A stretch of DNA of 64,000 nucleotides from Marimicrobium sp913061115 (GCF_047729875.1 NZ_CP159826.1:2480001-2544000), one strand, 5' to 3'. Positions 9,711 to 20,166 are shown, numbered from the stretch's first letter. Notes: generated from the letters alone by a model not told the origin. Program-made: numbers and translations.

Positions 9711-11219
9711 TTATTCAGGCCGCATATGAGGAAACAATAATACGTCTCTAATAGAGGACGAATCCGTGAGTAACATCACTAAACGATCAATACCGATTCC
9801 CTCACCCGCTGTAGGTGGCAAACCATACTCTAGGGCACGAATATAATCCTGATCAAAGTGCATGGCCTCTTCGTCTCCAGTTTCCTTTTGCGCCACCTGA
9901 GACAAGAAGCGCTCGGCCTGATCTTCCGCATCATTGAGCTCGGAAAATCCATTAGCGAGTTCGCGTCCGCCCACAAAAAACTCAAAGCGGTCAGTGACAA
10001 AAGGATCTCCGTCACTGCGTCGAGCCAACGGCGAAACTTCTGTCGGATAGGCCGTAATGAAGGTTGGCTGATCCAGCAAGTGTTCCACTGTTTTTTCGAA
10101 TATCTCTATTTGAACTTTACCCAACTCCCAGCTCTCTTTAAGCGAGATACCCAGGTCTTGCGCAATGAGTCTTGCGGCTGACGCATCAGACAGTTGCTGG
10201 GCACTGATGTCCGGATTATGTTGCAAAATAGCGTCAAATACCGTGACCCGAGTAAAGGGTCTGGAAAAATCGTATGTGCCACCCTGATAATACACCGTGG
10301 TGCTACCCAACACAGTTTCAGCGAGCTTGCGCAGCATATCCTCCGTCAGATTCATGGCATCTTCATAATCAGCATAAGCCCAGTAGAATTCCAGCATGGT
10401 AAACTCGGGATTGTGACGTGTCGAAAGCCCTTCATTGCGAAAACTACGATTAACTTCGAAAACGCGTTCGAACCCACCCACCACCAAGCGCTTCAGATAA
10501 AGCTCCGGCGCAATCCTCAGATACATGTCCATATCGAGCGCATTGTGGTGCGTAACGAAAGGTTTAGCCGCCGCTCCCCCAGGGATAACATGCATCATCG
10601 GGGTCTCGACTTCCATGAAATCAAGAGCGCTCATGTAATCGCGAATAAATGCGATGATGTTAGAACGCATACGAAATATCTGACGTGACTCGGGGCTCAC
10701 GATCAGGTCGACATAGCGCTGCCGGTAGCGCAACTCCTGATCTGCCAGCCCGTGATATTTATCCGGCAGGGGACGCAGAGCTTTGGTCAAAAGTCGCGCC
10801 TCCTCCATATTGATATAGAGATCGCCTTTACCGGATTTGTGCAACGGACCGGTAGCCCCCACGATATCACCCAGATCCCAGCTCTTAATTTGCGCCAACG
10901 CACTTTCGCTCAGTCCTTTGCGGTTGACATACAGTTGTATCTGGTCAGAACCATCCTGAAGCAACAGGAATGAGCCTCGATTGCGGATCAAACGGCCTGC
11001 GACCGAGTAAACTCGACTGGCCTGTTCCAACTCCTCCTTGGAACATTCTGAAAATTCACTCAACAGCTTATCCGCCATCGCGGTGCGCCTAAAATCGTTG
11101 GGAAACGGATTACCCTGTTCTCTCAGGGCTGCCAGCTTGCCGCGACGCTCAGCGATTAGCTTGTTCTCTTCACGCGCATCACCTGTTCCTTCTCCAGACG
11201 CCTGTTCCTGATCACTCAT
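9711..11219 (-). CDS. lysS: Lysyl-tRNA synthetase, class II
   Basis: Charges tRNA-Lys. 502 residues from the ATG at 11217-11219, preceded by GAGAAG; an in-frame GTG four codons upstream overlaps the prfB stop but is less likely. An N-terminal OB-fold anticodon-binding domain (about 60-170) precedes the class II core with motif 2 (FRNEGLSTRHNPEFTMLEF) and motif 3 (GEGIGIDRLVMLL). It lies directly downstream of prfB, the conserved prfB-lysS pair of gammaproteobacteria. Confidence 0.97.
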   Translation of the reverse strand: MSDQEQASGEGTGDAREENKLIAERRGKLAALREQGNPFPNDFRRTAMADKLLSEFSECSKEELEQASRVYSVAGRLIRNRGSFLLLQDGSDQIQLYVNRKGLSESALAQIKSWDLGDIVGATGPLHKSGKGDLYINMEEARLLTKALRPLPDKYHGLADQELRYRQRYVDLIVSPESRQIFRMRSNIIAFIRDYMSALDFMEVETPMMHVIPGGAAAKPFVTHHNALDMDMYLRIAPELYLKRLVVGGFERVFEVNRSFRNEGLSTRHNPEFTMLEFYWAYADYEDAMNLTEDMLRKLAETVLGSTTVYYQGGTYDFSRPFTRVTVFDAILQHNPDISAQQLSDASAARLIAQDLGISLKESWELGKVQIEIFEKTVEHLLDQPTFITAYPTEVSPLARRSDGDPFVTDRFEFFVGGRELANGFSELNDAEDQAERFLSQVAQKETGDEEAMHFDQDYIRALEYGLPPTAGEGIGIDRLVMLLTDSSSIRDVLLFPHMRPE

Positions 11220-11227
11220 AATACTTC

Positions 11228-12326
11228 TCACAGTCCGCTTTTTAGTGATGCTTCTATAAATCGGTCAATATCGCCATCGAGTACTGCCTGGGTATTGCTC
11301 GTCTCTATTCCGGTACGCAAATCCTTGATACGGGAATCATCTAGCACATAAGAACGAATCTGGCTGCCCCAGCCTATATCTGCTTTGCTGTCTTCCATGG
11401 CCTGTTTTTCCGTATTCCGCTTCTGCACTTCCAGTTCATATAACTTGCCACGAAGAAGCTTCATGGCATTGTCGCGATTCTGGTGCTGCGAACGTTCGGT
11501 CTGGCACTGTACCACGGTGCCCGTAGGGTTGTGGGTAATGCGCACGGCCGAATCGGTCTTGTTGACATGCTGGCCACCGGCGCCGCTGGCACGGTAGGTA
11601 TCGGTACGAAGATCAGCAGGGTTGATATCGATTTCAATATTGTCATCGATTTCCGGTGCCACAAAAATCGATGCGAACGATGTGTGCCTACGATTTCCTG
11701 AGTCAAAGGGAGATTTGCGGACCAGACGATGCACTCCCGTTTCAGTCCGCAACCAACCAAAGGCATACTCTCCCTCAAATTTGATGGTCGCGCTCTTGAT
11801 CCCAGCCACATCTCCTCCTGAGGCCTCGATCAATTCAGTCTTAAACCCCTTGTCCTCACCCCAGCGCAGATACATGCGCAACAGCATCTCTGCCCAATCT
11901 TGAGCCTCTGTGCCGCCGGAGCCTGACTGGATGTCCAAGAAGGCATTATTGGGGTCCATTTCACCCGAAAACATGCGCCGAAACTCCAGCTGCTCCAGCA
12001 ATGTGACCAGACTCCCAACCTCACTTTCAATTTCTGCGACTGTTGCCTCATCGTCTTCGCCAGATGCCAATTCAAGTAGATCCCTAGCATCGATGACGTT
12101 GGTATCAAGTGTCTCGATGGTATGAACAATGGTCTCAAGCGACACCCTTTCACGCCCCAATTCTCTAGCGCGGTCCGGTTGCTCCCAGACACTGGGCTCA
12201 GCCAATTCCAGTTCTACTTCGGCCAGACGTTCCTTACGCTGATCAAAGTCAAAGATACCCCCTCAGTACGCCAGCGCGCACCTGAATATCTTTTAATTGC
12301 ATCAGAAGAGGATTGATCTCAAGCAT
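11228..12326 (-). CDS. prfB: Peptide chain release factor 2, with programmed +1 frameshift
   Basis: Recognises UGA and UAA stop codons. The gene starts at the ATG at 12324-12326; 25 codons run to an in-frame TGA at 12251-12249 inside AGGGGG-TAT-CTT-TGA-C. Ribosomes slip +1 at CTT and continue from GAC (12250), giving 25 + 340 = 365 residues, the usual RF2 length. The internal Shine-Dalgarno-like AGGGGG, the CTT slip codon and the TGA are the classical autoregulatory signal: low RF2 favours the shift. The SPF recognition motif (RKSPFDSGNRR) and GGQ motif (GAGGQHVNK) are intact. Confidence 0.97.
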
Positions 12327-12430
12327 GTTATAAAACCGCGCTATACAAAGGCGGCATTCTACCCCAGCAGCAGGCAGCGGGACAGAGAAAACAGCCTGGA
12401 GTCGCCCATCCAGGCTCGCAGCCGAAGCGT

Positions 12431-14167
12431 CTAAAGCGGGCTTATCGCCACTAGATGCTCAACCATAAGCTGTACCGAGCGCTGCCCCCGAAACTCGTTT
12501 ACATCAAGACGGTAGGCAATTTCAACTTGTTCGACTTCCGGGGCTGGCCAGATATCCAGGTCGACGTTAAAGGCGATGGCATCCAGTAATGATGCACTGC
12601 CAACGGGTGCCAATACCAGTTTGAGGTGCTTCTGCCCTACCAAGCGCTGACTGACCACTGAAAAACAACCGTCAAACATGGGCTCTGGGAAATGCTGCCC
12701 CCAGGGTCCCGCAAAACGAAGCTTGGTAGCCAACTCCAGCTCAAATTCATCCGGCGCCAGCGCTCCATCCGATTCAATCACTGCCTGCAAGTGCACATCT
12801 TCTGCATGGCGCGCGACCTCTGCAACAAAGGCAACAGAAAATGCCTCGTAGTCCTCTCTTCGCAGCGTGAGACCCGCTGCCATAGCATGACCCCCGAAGC
12901 GGGTAATAAGGCCGGGATGGCGGGTGGCGACAGCATCCAGAATGTCGCGAATATGAATGCCCGCAATGGAACGGGCCGAACCCTTGATGTCGCCCGAATC
13001 ACCGTCGGCAAATGCTATCGTCGGACGGTGTAGCCGATCCTTTATACGTGACGCTAGGATGCCGATGACGCCCTGATGCCATCCACTCTGGTAGAGCGTC
13101 ATAGCGACGGGCAGGTCCGCACCTCCTTCCAGCGACAGCCTTGCTAATATTGCTATGGCCTCTGCCTGCATGTCCTGCTCGATAACCCGGCGATCCTGGT
13201 TGAGCTGATGCAGCCTGTCAGCCTGCGCGCGCGCGCCTACCAGACTCTCGCAAAGTAGGCATTCAATGCCAATGGACATATCTTCCAGGCGTCCCGCCGC
13301 ATTAATACGCGGCCCGACCGCAAATCCGAGGTCCGATGCGACTACCGAGTGAGGCTGGCGGGATGCCACTTCAAGTAGCGCCAAAATACCGGGACGGCAT
13401 TGGCTTGCGCGAATCCGTCTTAGACCCTCTGCGACCAGAATGCGGTTATTGCGATCCAGTGGCACAACATCCGCAACAGTTCCCAGTGCGACCAGATCCA
13501 GATACTGGGCCAAATTGACCTCCGGACGTTGTTCAAACCACCCTCTGGAACGCAGTTCGGCTCGCAGCGCCAGCATAATATAAAAAATAACGCCAACACC
13601 TGCGAGATTTTTGCTGGGAAACCCACACCCGGGCTGATTAGGGTTCACAATGACGTCCGCCATGGGAAGCTCTCGACCTGCTAAATGGTGGTCGGTGATA
13701 AGTGTACTGATACCAAATTCCCTGGCCGCGGCCACCCCCTCCAGACTGGATATACCGTTATCCACGGTAATAATCAGGTCGGGTTTATCGACGGCCGCGA
13801 GTGCAACAATCTCTGGGGTCAGGCCGTAGCCATACTCAAAGCGATTGGGCACCAGGTAGTCGACATGACCGGCGCCAAAGGCTGTGAGGACCGAGACCGC
13901 AAGTGCAGTGCTAGTAGCGCCATCTGCATCAAAGTCGCCAATAACAACAATCCTATCGTCACGGGAAAGTGCATCTGCCAGCATCGCCGCCGCGCGGTCG
14001 GCGTTAAGCAACAGCATTGGGGGTTGCAGGCACTCCAGAGATAGATCCAATTGCCCGCATGAATCGACACCGCGTCCGCTGTAGACCCGCGCCAACAATG
14101 GATGGATATCGGTATCGGAAAAATGTTCTGTAGAGACAGTCTCCCGGCGGCGAATATGTTTCTGCAC
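12431..14167 (-). CDS. recJ: Single-stranded-DNA-specific exonuclease RecJ
   Basis: 5'-3' ssDNA exonuclease for recombination and mismatch repair. 578 residues with the DHH phosphoesterase motifs in order: VVIGDFDADGATSTALAV, DLIITVDNGISS, LITDHHLAG and the Asn-Pro loop VIVNPNQPGC. The DHHA1 domain has FGGHAMAAGLTL, and an OB fold follows at the C-terminus. The likely start is the GTG at 14165-14167. It lies 17 bp after thrC and about 100 bp before prfB in a same-strand run. Confidence 0.96.
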   Translation of the reverse strand: MQKHIRRRETVSTEHFSDTDIHPLLARVYSGRGVDSCGQLDLSLECLQPPMLLLNADRAAAMLADALSRDDRIVVIGDFDADGATSTALAVSVLTAFGAGHVDYLVPNRFEYGYGLTPEIVALAAVDKPDLIITVDNGISSLEGVAAAREFGISTLITDHHLAGRELPMADVIVNPNQPGCGFPSKNLAGVGVIFYIMLALRAELRSRGWFEQRPEVNLAQYLDLVALGTVADVVPLDRNNRILVAEGLRRIRASQCRPGILALLEVASRQPHSVVASDLGFAVGPRINAAGRLEDMSIGIECLLCESLVGARAQADRLHQLNQDRRVIEQDMQAEAIAILARLSLEGGADLPVAMTLYQSGWHQGVIGILASRIKDRLHRPTIAFADGDSGDIKGSARSIAGIHIRDILDAVATRHPGLITRFGGHAMAAGLTLRREDYEAFSVAFVAEVARHAEDVHLQAVIESDGALAPDEFELELATKLRFAGPWGQHFPEPMFDGCFSVVSQRLVGQKHLKLVLAPVGSASLLDAIAFNVDLDIWPAPEVEQVEIAYRLDVNEFRGQRSVQLMVEHLVAISPL

Positions 14168-14184
14168 TTTGCGGGCGGCCTGGG

Positions 14185-15582
14185 TCAGGCGTTAATGTTA
14201 GCCGCGATAAACTCCTGAACCGCCGCCAGATCGTTGGGCAGGACTTGGAATCGCTCGCTGCGTTCAAACAGGTCACTCAAATGTAGTGGCAGGGCAACGG
14301 CTTGTGTCAGACCCGCACTTTTGATCGCCTCTGGAAATTTCGCAGGATGTGCAGTCGCCATGGTAATCATCGGAATCCCTGCTGCGACATCACTGTCCAA
14401 AGCCGCTTTCACACCAATGGCACTGTGCGGATCCAGCAGGTATTCACATCCTCGCCAGGTACTGGCGATCTGCTGACACGTTTCCTCATCCGAGACGCAT
14501 TGGCTGCTAAACAAAGAGCGCGCCTGCTTCATCGCAGTCTCGTTCAAGCTTATATCACCATGGTCGAATTGCTGCATCAAGTCGGCGATGGCCGCGCCGT
14601 CTCGACCATACAGATCGAATAACAGTCGCTCAAAATTGCTTGAAACCGTAATGTCCATACTCGGGGATAACGAATGCTCCAGCGGTTGACGACCATACGT
14701 ATTGCCCGTCATCACGCGATGCAACACATCGTTGCGATTGGTCGCGATAATCAGGCGCTCAATGGGCAAACCCATTTGTCGCGCAAGATAACCCGCAAAA
14801 ATATCGCCAAAATTTCCTGTGGGCACTGAGAACGCGACTGGACGAGCGGGCGCACCCAGAGCGACTGCAGCATAAAAATAATACACGATCTGGACCATAA
14901 TCCGCGTCCAGTTAATGGAGTTGACTGCCACGAGCTGGCGGCCATCGGGAAGAAAACTCTGGTCACCAAAACTGGCTTTCACCATCGCTTGGCAATCATC
15001 AAAGTTACCTTCTACCGCCAGGTTATGGATATTGTCTCCGTGTACAGTCGTCATCTGCCGCCGCTGCACGTCAGACACTCTATTATTGGGATGAAGTATG
15101 AATATGTCGACATTCTTACAGTGCTTGCAACCCTCAATCGCAGCTGAACCGGTATCGCCCGAGGTGGCGCCCAATATCACCACTTTTTGCTTTTTACGCT
15201 CCAATACGTAGTCCAGCAAGCGCCCAAGCAACTGCAACGCGAAGTCCTTGAAAGCCAGAGTTGGCCCATGGAATAATTCCAGTATCCACTGGTCCGAATC
15301 GACCTGTACCAGAGGGGCCACCGCGTTATGGCGAAACTCAGCGTAGGTTTCCACCACCATCGCGCGCAGGTCATCCGCAGGAATACAGTCGTGCACAAAA
15401 GGTGTAATAATTTTTTGCGCTAGCTGTGGATAATCAAGCGTAGCCATGGCCGCGATTTCCTCATGGGAAAAACGGGGCAGGGTCTCAGGCACATACAACC
15501 CACCATCCGAAGCCAGGCCCGTCAGAAGGACCTGTTCAAAATTGAGCACAGGCGCCTGCCCTCTGGTGCTAATGTATTTCAC
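14185..15582 (-). CDS. thrC: Threonine synthase
   Basis: PLP enzyme converting O-phosphohomoserine to threonine. 465 residues starting at a GTG (MKYISTRGQAP). The PLP-binding Lys is in HGPTLAFKDFALQLLGR, the phosphate loop in GATSGDTGSAAIEG, and the C-terminal part has STWRGCEYLLDPHSAIGVKAA and TAHPAKFPEAI. It is 40 bp downstream of hom; a gammaproteobacterial hom-thrC pair without thrB between them. Homoserine kinase is not in this window. Confidence 0.96.
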   Translation of the reverse strand: MKYISTRGQAPVLNFEQVLLTGLASDGGLYVPETLPRFSHEEIAAMATLDYPQLAQKIITPFVHDCIPADDLRAMVVETYAEFRHNAVAPLVQVDSDQWILELFHGPTLAFKDFALQLLGRLLDYVLERKKQKVVILGATSGDTGSAAIEGCKHCKNVDIFILHPNNRVSDVQRRQMTTVHGDNIHNLAVEGNFDDCQAMVKASFGDQSFLPDGRQLVAVNSINWTRIMVQIVYYFYAAVALGAPARPVAFSVPTGNFGDIFAGYLARQMGLPIERLIIATNRNDVLHRVMTGNTYGRQPLEHSLSPSMDITVSSNFERLLFDLYGRDGAAIADLMQQFDHGDISLNETAMKQARSLFSSQCVSDEETCQQIASTWRGCEYLLDPHSAIGVKAALDSDVAAGIPMITMATAHPAKFPEAIKSAGLTQAVALPLHLSDLFERSERFQVLPNDLAAVQEFIAANINA

Positions 15583-15622
15583 GTGTCGCTGATCCTTTGT
15601 TAAGCCCTAACTAACTAACTGA

Positions 15623-16930
15623 CTAACCGTCCAGTGCTTCCACCCGAATGCGCGTGACCTTGCCGCTAATTGTCTCCAATGCTTCTATTTCACACACGGC
15701 GATATCCACGCTGTCCTGGGGTGCCTTGTTGGTAAGCACGATGAGCGACACCAGAGTCTGGCCCTGCCCGGGTGCTCTTTGGATCAATGCCTCTATGCTG
15801 ATGCCCTGCTCGCTGAAAATACTGGCGACCCTGGACAGCACACCCGGCTTGTCGGCTACTTCCATGCGCAAGTACCAGGGGGTTTTTACTTTTTCAATCG
15901 GTATAATGGGCAGGCTTCGCAAATCAGCTAAAGCGACGCCAAGGGCCGGTAACCGCGCACTGACGCCCACACCAACATCTCGGGCCAGATCGATCAGATC
16001 AGCAACCACTGCCGATGCTGTGGGTTGGGCACCCGCGCCGGCACCATAATACAGTGTAGGCCCCACCGCGCTGCCTTCTACGAGAATTGCATTTTTTATG
16101 CCATCGACATCCGCCAGCAACAGATCATCAGGTATCAGCGTTGGATGCACGCGCAATTCAACGCCTTCATCCGTTTGTTTCGCAATACCTAGGTGCTTGA
16201 TGATATACCCCAGTTCCAAGGCATACCCAACATCCTGTGTTGTCAGCTCAGTAATGCCTTCGGTGTAGACGGCATCAAATTGCAACGGCATACCAAACGC
16301 TAGCGAGGCGAGAATAACCAGCTTATGCGCCGCATCGGTGCCCTCTACGTCAAAGGCTGGGTCGGCCTCCGCATAACCCAGGGACTGAGCTTCGGCCAGT
16401 ACATCCGCAAATTCCCGCCCTCTGTCGCGCATTTCAGTGAGGATATAATTTCCAGTGCCGTTGATAATACCTGCAAGCCATTCAATGCGATTTGCCGCTA
16501 GGCCTTCACGCATGGCTTTGACAATAGGAATACCACCAGCGATCGCAGCCTCATAACGCACATCCACACCGTGCTTCTCTGCCAGTGCGAAGATCTCGTT
16601 ACCAAACTCCGCAATCAGGGCCTTATTGGCGGTGACTACATGCTTACCGGCAATAATCGCTGCTTCTACCAGTTCGCGAGCAACAGTCGTGCCGCCGATC
16701 AGCTCCACGAGAATATCGACCTCGGGGTCGCGAGCCACCTCAAATATGTCTCGGCTGACACGGATACCGGCTAGATCACAGGCCGGACTGTCGTGGCGGG
16801 CGCCGACATGAATCACCTGCAACCGAGCCGCTGCGCGCGCTGCTATAAGCTCCGCGTTGTCTCGCAAGACATTCAATGTGCCACCTCCGACTGTGCCTAC
16901 GCCGCAAATGCCTATGTTGACTGATTTCAC
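15623..16930 (-). CDS. hom: Homoserine dehydrogenase
   Basis: Reduces aspartate semialdehyde to homoserine. 435 residues from a GTG start (MKSVNIGICGVGTVGG is the NAD(P) loop). Catalytic-domain signatures TANKALIAEFG and GIINGTGNYILTEM are present. A C-terminal ACT domain (about 352-430, WYLRMEVADKPGVLSRVASIF) is the usual site for threonine feedback. It is the monofunctional type, not fused to aspartokinase. Upstream, alaC is 44 bp away on the same strand. Confidence 0.96.
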   Translation of the reverse strand: MKSVNIGICGVGTVGGGTLNVLRDNAELIAARAAARLQVIHVGARHDSPACDLAGIRVSRDIFEVARDPEVDILVELIGGTTVARELVEAAIIAGKHVVTANKALIAEFGNEIFALAEKHGVDVRYEAAIAGGIPIVKAMREGLAANRIEWLAGIINGTGNYILTEMRDRGREFADVLAEAQSLGYAEADPAFDVEGTDAAHKLVILASLAFGMPLQFDAVYTEGITELTTQDVGYALELGYIIKHLGIAKQTDEGVELRVHPTLIPDDLLLADVDGIKNAILVEGSAVGPTLYYGAGAGAQPTASAVVADLIDLARDVGVGVSARLPALGVALADLRSLPIIPIEKVKTPWYLRMEVADKPGVLSRVASIFSEQGISIEALIQRAPGQGQTLVSLIVLTNKAPQDSVDIAVCEIEALETISGKVTRIRVEALDG

Positions 16931-16974
16931 TATCGTTCCTACTTTAAATAGTCGCGCTGCAAGCCCATCGTCGT

Positions 16975-18165
16975 TCAGGCAACGCCGTTATTTTTAAACA
17001 TCCGCTTAATGTTGCGAATCGCCTGGCGTGTGCGGTGCTCATTTTCAATCAAGCCAAAGCGCACATAGCCCTCGCCGTACTCCCCAAAACCAATACCCGG
17101 GGAAACCGCTACCTGAGCCTCGGTTAATAGCTTTTTACTAAACTCAACTGAGCCCAATTCTTGATAGAACTGCGGAATCTTGGCCCAGAGGAACATGGTA
17201 GCCTTTGGTGGAGTGACCTCCCAGCCAATGGCGTTGAGGCCGCTGCATAACACATCCCGACGCGACTGATACATTGCTACAATTTGCGCCACACAACTTT
17301 GATCGCCCTCTAATGCAGCAATCGCAGCAACCTGAATGGGCGTGAACATACCGTAATCAAGATAGGACTTCATCCGCGCCAGAGCACTGATCAGTACTTT
17401 ATTTCCAACACAAAAACCGACGCGCCAACCCGGCATGTTGTAGCTTTTGGACATACTAAAAAACTCAACAGCGATATCCCGCGCGCCTTCCACTTGCAGA
17501 ATCGAAGGAGCCACATAGCCGTCATAACACAGATCGGCATACGCCAGATCTTGGACCACCCAGATCGAATGCTCCCGCGCAATTTTGATCACTCTTTCAT
17601 AGAATTCCAATTCCACACACTGTGCAGTAGGATTGGAAGGAAAGTTCAGCACCAACATCTTGGGACGCGGCCAACTGGTGAATATCGCCTTTTCCAGCTC
17701 AGCGAAGAATTCTTCCTCATTCTCACCCATAGGCACATGACGGATATCTGCACCAGAAATCACAAAACCATAGGGATGAATGGGGTAAGACGGATTCGGT
17801 ACCAATATGGCATCACCAGGGCCGGTCGTGGCCAATGCCAGATGGGCCAGGCCTTCCTTCGATCCGAGCGTCACTATTGCTTCAGTAGTAGGATCCAGTA
17901 AGACATCAAAGCGCCGCTGATACCAGTCACAGATTGCCTTACGCAAGCGGGGTATACCTTTGGACTGGGAATAACCGTGGGTGTCGCCACGACGAGCTGT
18001 TTCCACCAGTTTATCCACAATATGTTCAGGCGTGGGCTGATCAGGATTGCCCATACCGAAGTCGATAATGTCCTGCCCAGCCGCGCGAGCCTGCTGCTTG
18101 AGGTCACCGATAATATTAAAAACGTATGGCGGCAGACGCTCGATACGCCGAAATTGGTCATCCAC
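16975..18165 (-). CDS. alaC: Alanine-synthesising class I aminotransferase (AlaC type)
   Basis: Fold-type I PLP aminotransferase, 396 residues from a GTG start. It has the AlaC-like N-terminus (RIERLPPYVFNIIGDLK), DFGMGNPDQPTPEHIVD, the PLP Lys in SMSKSYNMPGWRVGF, and the phosphate-binding Arg of the C-terminal YVRFGLIENEHR. AlaC transfers the amino group from glutamate to pyruvate. In many gammaproteobacteria this gene is upstream of hom-thrC, as here. Substrate choice is inferred from family and position. Confidence 0.9.
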   Translation of the reverse strand: MDDQFRRIERLPPYVFNIIGDLKQQARAAGQDIIDFGMGNPDQPTPEHIVDKLVETARRGDTHGYSQSKGIPRLRKAICDWYQRRFDVLLDPTTEAIVTLGSKEGLAHLALATTGPGDAILVPNPSYPIHPYGFVISGADIRHVPMGENEEEFFAELEKAIFTSWPRPKMLVLNFPSNPTAQCVELEFYERVIKIAREHSIWVVQDLAYADLCYDGYVAPSILQVEGARDIAVEFFSMSKSYNMPGWRVGFCVGNKVLISALARMKSYLDYGMFTPIQVAAIAALEGDQSCVAQIVAMYQSRRDVLCSGLNAIGWEVTPPKATMFLWAKIPQFYQELGSVEFSKKLLTEAQVAVSPGIGFGEYGEGYVRFGLIENEHRTRQAIRNIKRMFKNNGVA

Positions 18166-18275
18166 AATTATCTGACTCTACTGGGCGCTCCAGCAGTCGC
18201 GCCATGATTAAAAAAACGAAGCAAACAGTACTGAGTCAGCCTCCTACTGTCAACGCGGCAAGGCCCAGTCGGGCA

Positions 18276-19034
18276 TTATTGACCAGATTCTGAGTTCAAT
18301 CCCAGGATAGTAATCAATTGATCAGCCGGCCTATAACCGGGAATCATTTCTCCCGTCTCGGTAATGATGGCTGGCGTACCGTTCACACCCATCTCCTGAC
18401 CAAGCTTAAATTGTGCAGCGACCGGGTTGTCCTTACAGATGTTTTCAGGCACTGACTGTTTGCTCTTTAACTGGGTCAATGTTTCCTGCGGATTATCGGC
18501 ACACCAGGCACTGACAAGCTGATTGAATCCAGGCGAGCCTGCACCCGCTCGCGGATACGCCAGGTAGCGCACTTCGATGCCATTCTTGTTGAGTTCAGGT
18601 ACCTCCTGATGCAGCTTCTGACAATAGAAACAGGTGACATCGGTAAACACGTAGATATAAGCGCGGGTCTCGCCTTCCGGAGAAAAGATGATCATGTCAT
18701 CCCGATCTACTTTTGCCAGTATTTCCACTCGCTCCTGGTCGCGACGTTGCTCAGCCAAATTAACATAGCCTGCCGGGCCGACAGAGTAGAGATCACCCAC
18801 AATGAAAAAATCACCCTTTAAGGTAGAGTACACTAGCGGACCTTCTTTCAATTGCACCTCGACCACACCCGGCATTTCGCTCATTTGAGCACTGATCACC
18901 TCGACACCCCCCACATTCAGCGCAGTGCGCAACGCATCCAGCTCGGCCTTGTCCAACGGCTCTGCGGCCAACCCAAGCGGTGCAACCGTCATCAGTATCG
19001 CCATCAACGCCAACTTCAAAGTTCGGTAAGTCAT
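18276..19034 (-). CDS. dsbC: Periplasmic thiol:disulfide interchange protein DsbC
   Basis: Disulfide isomerase that repairs wrong cysteine pairings in the periplasm. 252 residues with a cleavable signal peptide (MTYRTLKLALMAILMTVAPL, cut near GLAAEP). An N-terminal dimerisation domain (about 25-90) precedes a thioredoxin-fold catalytic domain with CFYC and the cis-Pro loop NGTPAI. The recycling partner DsbD is not in the window. It sits between xerD and alaC, as in Pseudomonas-type genomes. Confidence 0.94.
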   Translation of the reverse strand: MTYRTLKLALMAILMTVAPLGLAAEPLDKAELDALRTALNVGGVEVISAQMSEMPGVVEVQLKEGPLVYSTLKGDFFIVGDLYSVGPAGYVNLAEQRRDQERVEILAKVDRDDMIIFSPEGETRAYIYVFTDVTCFYCQKLHQEVPELNKNGIEVRYLAYPRAGAGSPGFNQLVSAWCADNPQETLTQLKSKQSVPENICKDNPVAAQFKLGQEMGVNGTPAIITETGEMIPGYRPADQLITILGLNSESGQ

Positions 19035-19122
19035 TCTCTGTTCCTTTTCTGCGTGGGCTTCTTCCCCACAATCATTGTTTAAAAACCACGTTCATTGGAG
19101 CAGGGTTCGCCCCATTAGTTCC

Positions 19123-20028
19123 TCAACCGCGAGGATGGTGTTGCTCGTGTAACTCCTGCATGCGCTGCTGTGCGACATGAGTATAAATCTGTGTTGTGGA
19201 AAGGTCGCTGTGCCCCAGCAGCATTTGCACCACTCTAAGGTCAGCGCCGTGATTCAGCAAATGCGTGGCAAATGCATGGCGCAGAGTATGGGGTGACAAG
19301 TGTTTCTTGATGCCTGCTCGCTCTGCATAGATTTTAATACGATACCAGAAGGTCTGGCGAGTCATTTGTGTCCCTCGGCGACTGGGGAACAATGCCTCGC
19401 ATGGAATATCCTTCAGTAACTCTGCCCGTGGACCCGCCAGATAACGCTGCAACCACCGCAGGGCCTCTTCACCAACCGGCACCAGCCTTTCTTTACTGCC
19501 CTTACCGAATACCCGCACAACACCCTGATTCATACTCAGTTGCACCATTTGCAAACTCGTCAGTTCACTCACCCGCAAACCGCAGGCATACAACAATTCC
19601 AGCATGGTGCGATCACGCAATTCGAGCACGACATCCAAATCTGGAGCCTGTAAAAGCCGATCCACTTCCGCTTCGGACAATGCCTTTGGCAGAGGCCGCC
19701 CCAAACGAGGGCTGTCCACATCCAGCGTGGGGTCGAGGCTAAGACTCCCCTCACGCAACAGGTAGTGGTAGAAACCGCGCGCGCAAGACAGGAAGCGCGC
19801 ACTGGAGCGAGGCGACTGACCCTGCTGGAGGCGGGCTCCCAAGTAAGCCTGAAGGGTTGACCGTGTCGCTTGAGTAATCGTACTACCGTCCCTCTTCAGC
19901 AGCCACTCATTAAACTGCCTGAGATCACGACGATAGGAAGATAAGGTATTGTTACTTAAGCCTTTTTCCATCCACATGGCGTCGATATAACGTTCGATAT
20001 CCGGGTGTATCAGGGGGTCCAAAGGCAT
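19123..20028 (-). CDS. xerD: Site-specific tyrosine recombinase XerD
   Basis: Resolves chromosome dimers at dif together with XerC. 301 residues: an N-terminal SAM-like core-binding domain (about 8-95) and a catalytic domain with the Arg in CGLRVSELTSL, Lys in FGKGSKERLVPV, HTLRHAFATHLL, the His of LLGHSDLSTTQIYTH and its nucleophile Tyr. The full length and the position upstream of dsbC mark it as XerD, not a mobile-element integrase. Confidence 0.95.
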   Translation of the reverse strand: MPLDPLIHPDIERYIDAMWMEKGLSNNTLSSYRRDLRQFNEWLLKRDGSTITQATRSTLQAYLGARLQQGQSPRSSARFLSCARGFYHYLLREGSLSLDPTLDVDSPRLGRPLPKALSEAEVDRLLQAPDLDVVLELRDRTMLELLYACGLRVSELTSLQMVQLSMNQGVVRVFGKGSKERLVPVGEEALRWLQRYLAGPRAELLKDIPCEALFPSRRGTQMTRQTFWYRIKIYAERAGIKKHLSPHTLRHAFATHLLNHGADLRVVQMLLGHSDLSTTQIYTHVAQQRMQELHEQHHPRG

Positions 20029-20113
20029 GTATTTACCCTATCACAATGGTTGCATTGAGCTTACCACCGAACTCCCTTCTCTCACCATCCGCCAGACTCA
20101 TTGCATCAAACGC

Positions 20114-20136
20114 AAAAAAGCGGCCCTTAGGCCGCC
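20114..20136 (-). terminator. Rho-independent terminator after rplS
   Basis: On the minus strand GCGGCC-TAAG-GGCCGC forms a 6-bp perfect GC stem (20135-20120) followed by six T. It lies about 30 bp past the rplS stop and probably ends the rpsP-rimM-trmD-rplS transcript. Confidence 0.85.
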
Positions 20137-20166
20137 TTCAGCACCCGCAATAACCGTAGTAACGTG

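Noticed and set aside
11461..11811. Minus-strand open frame in another phase of prfB
   Set aside because: Overlaps the conserved RF2 reading frame and has no family features.
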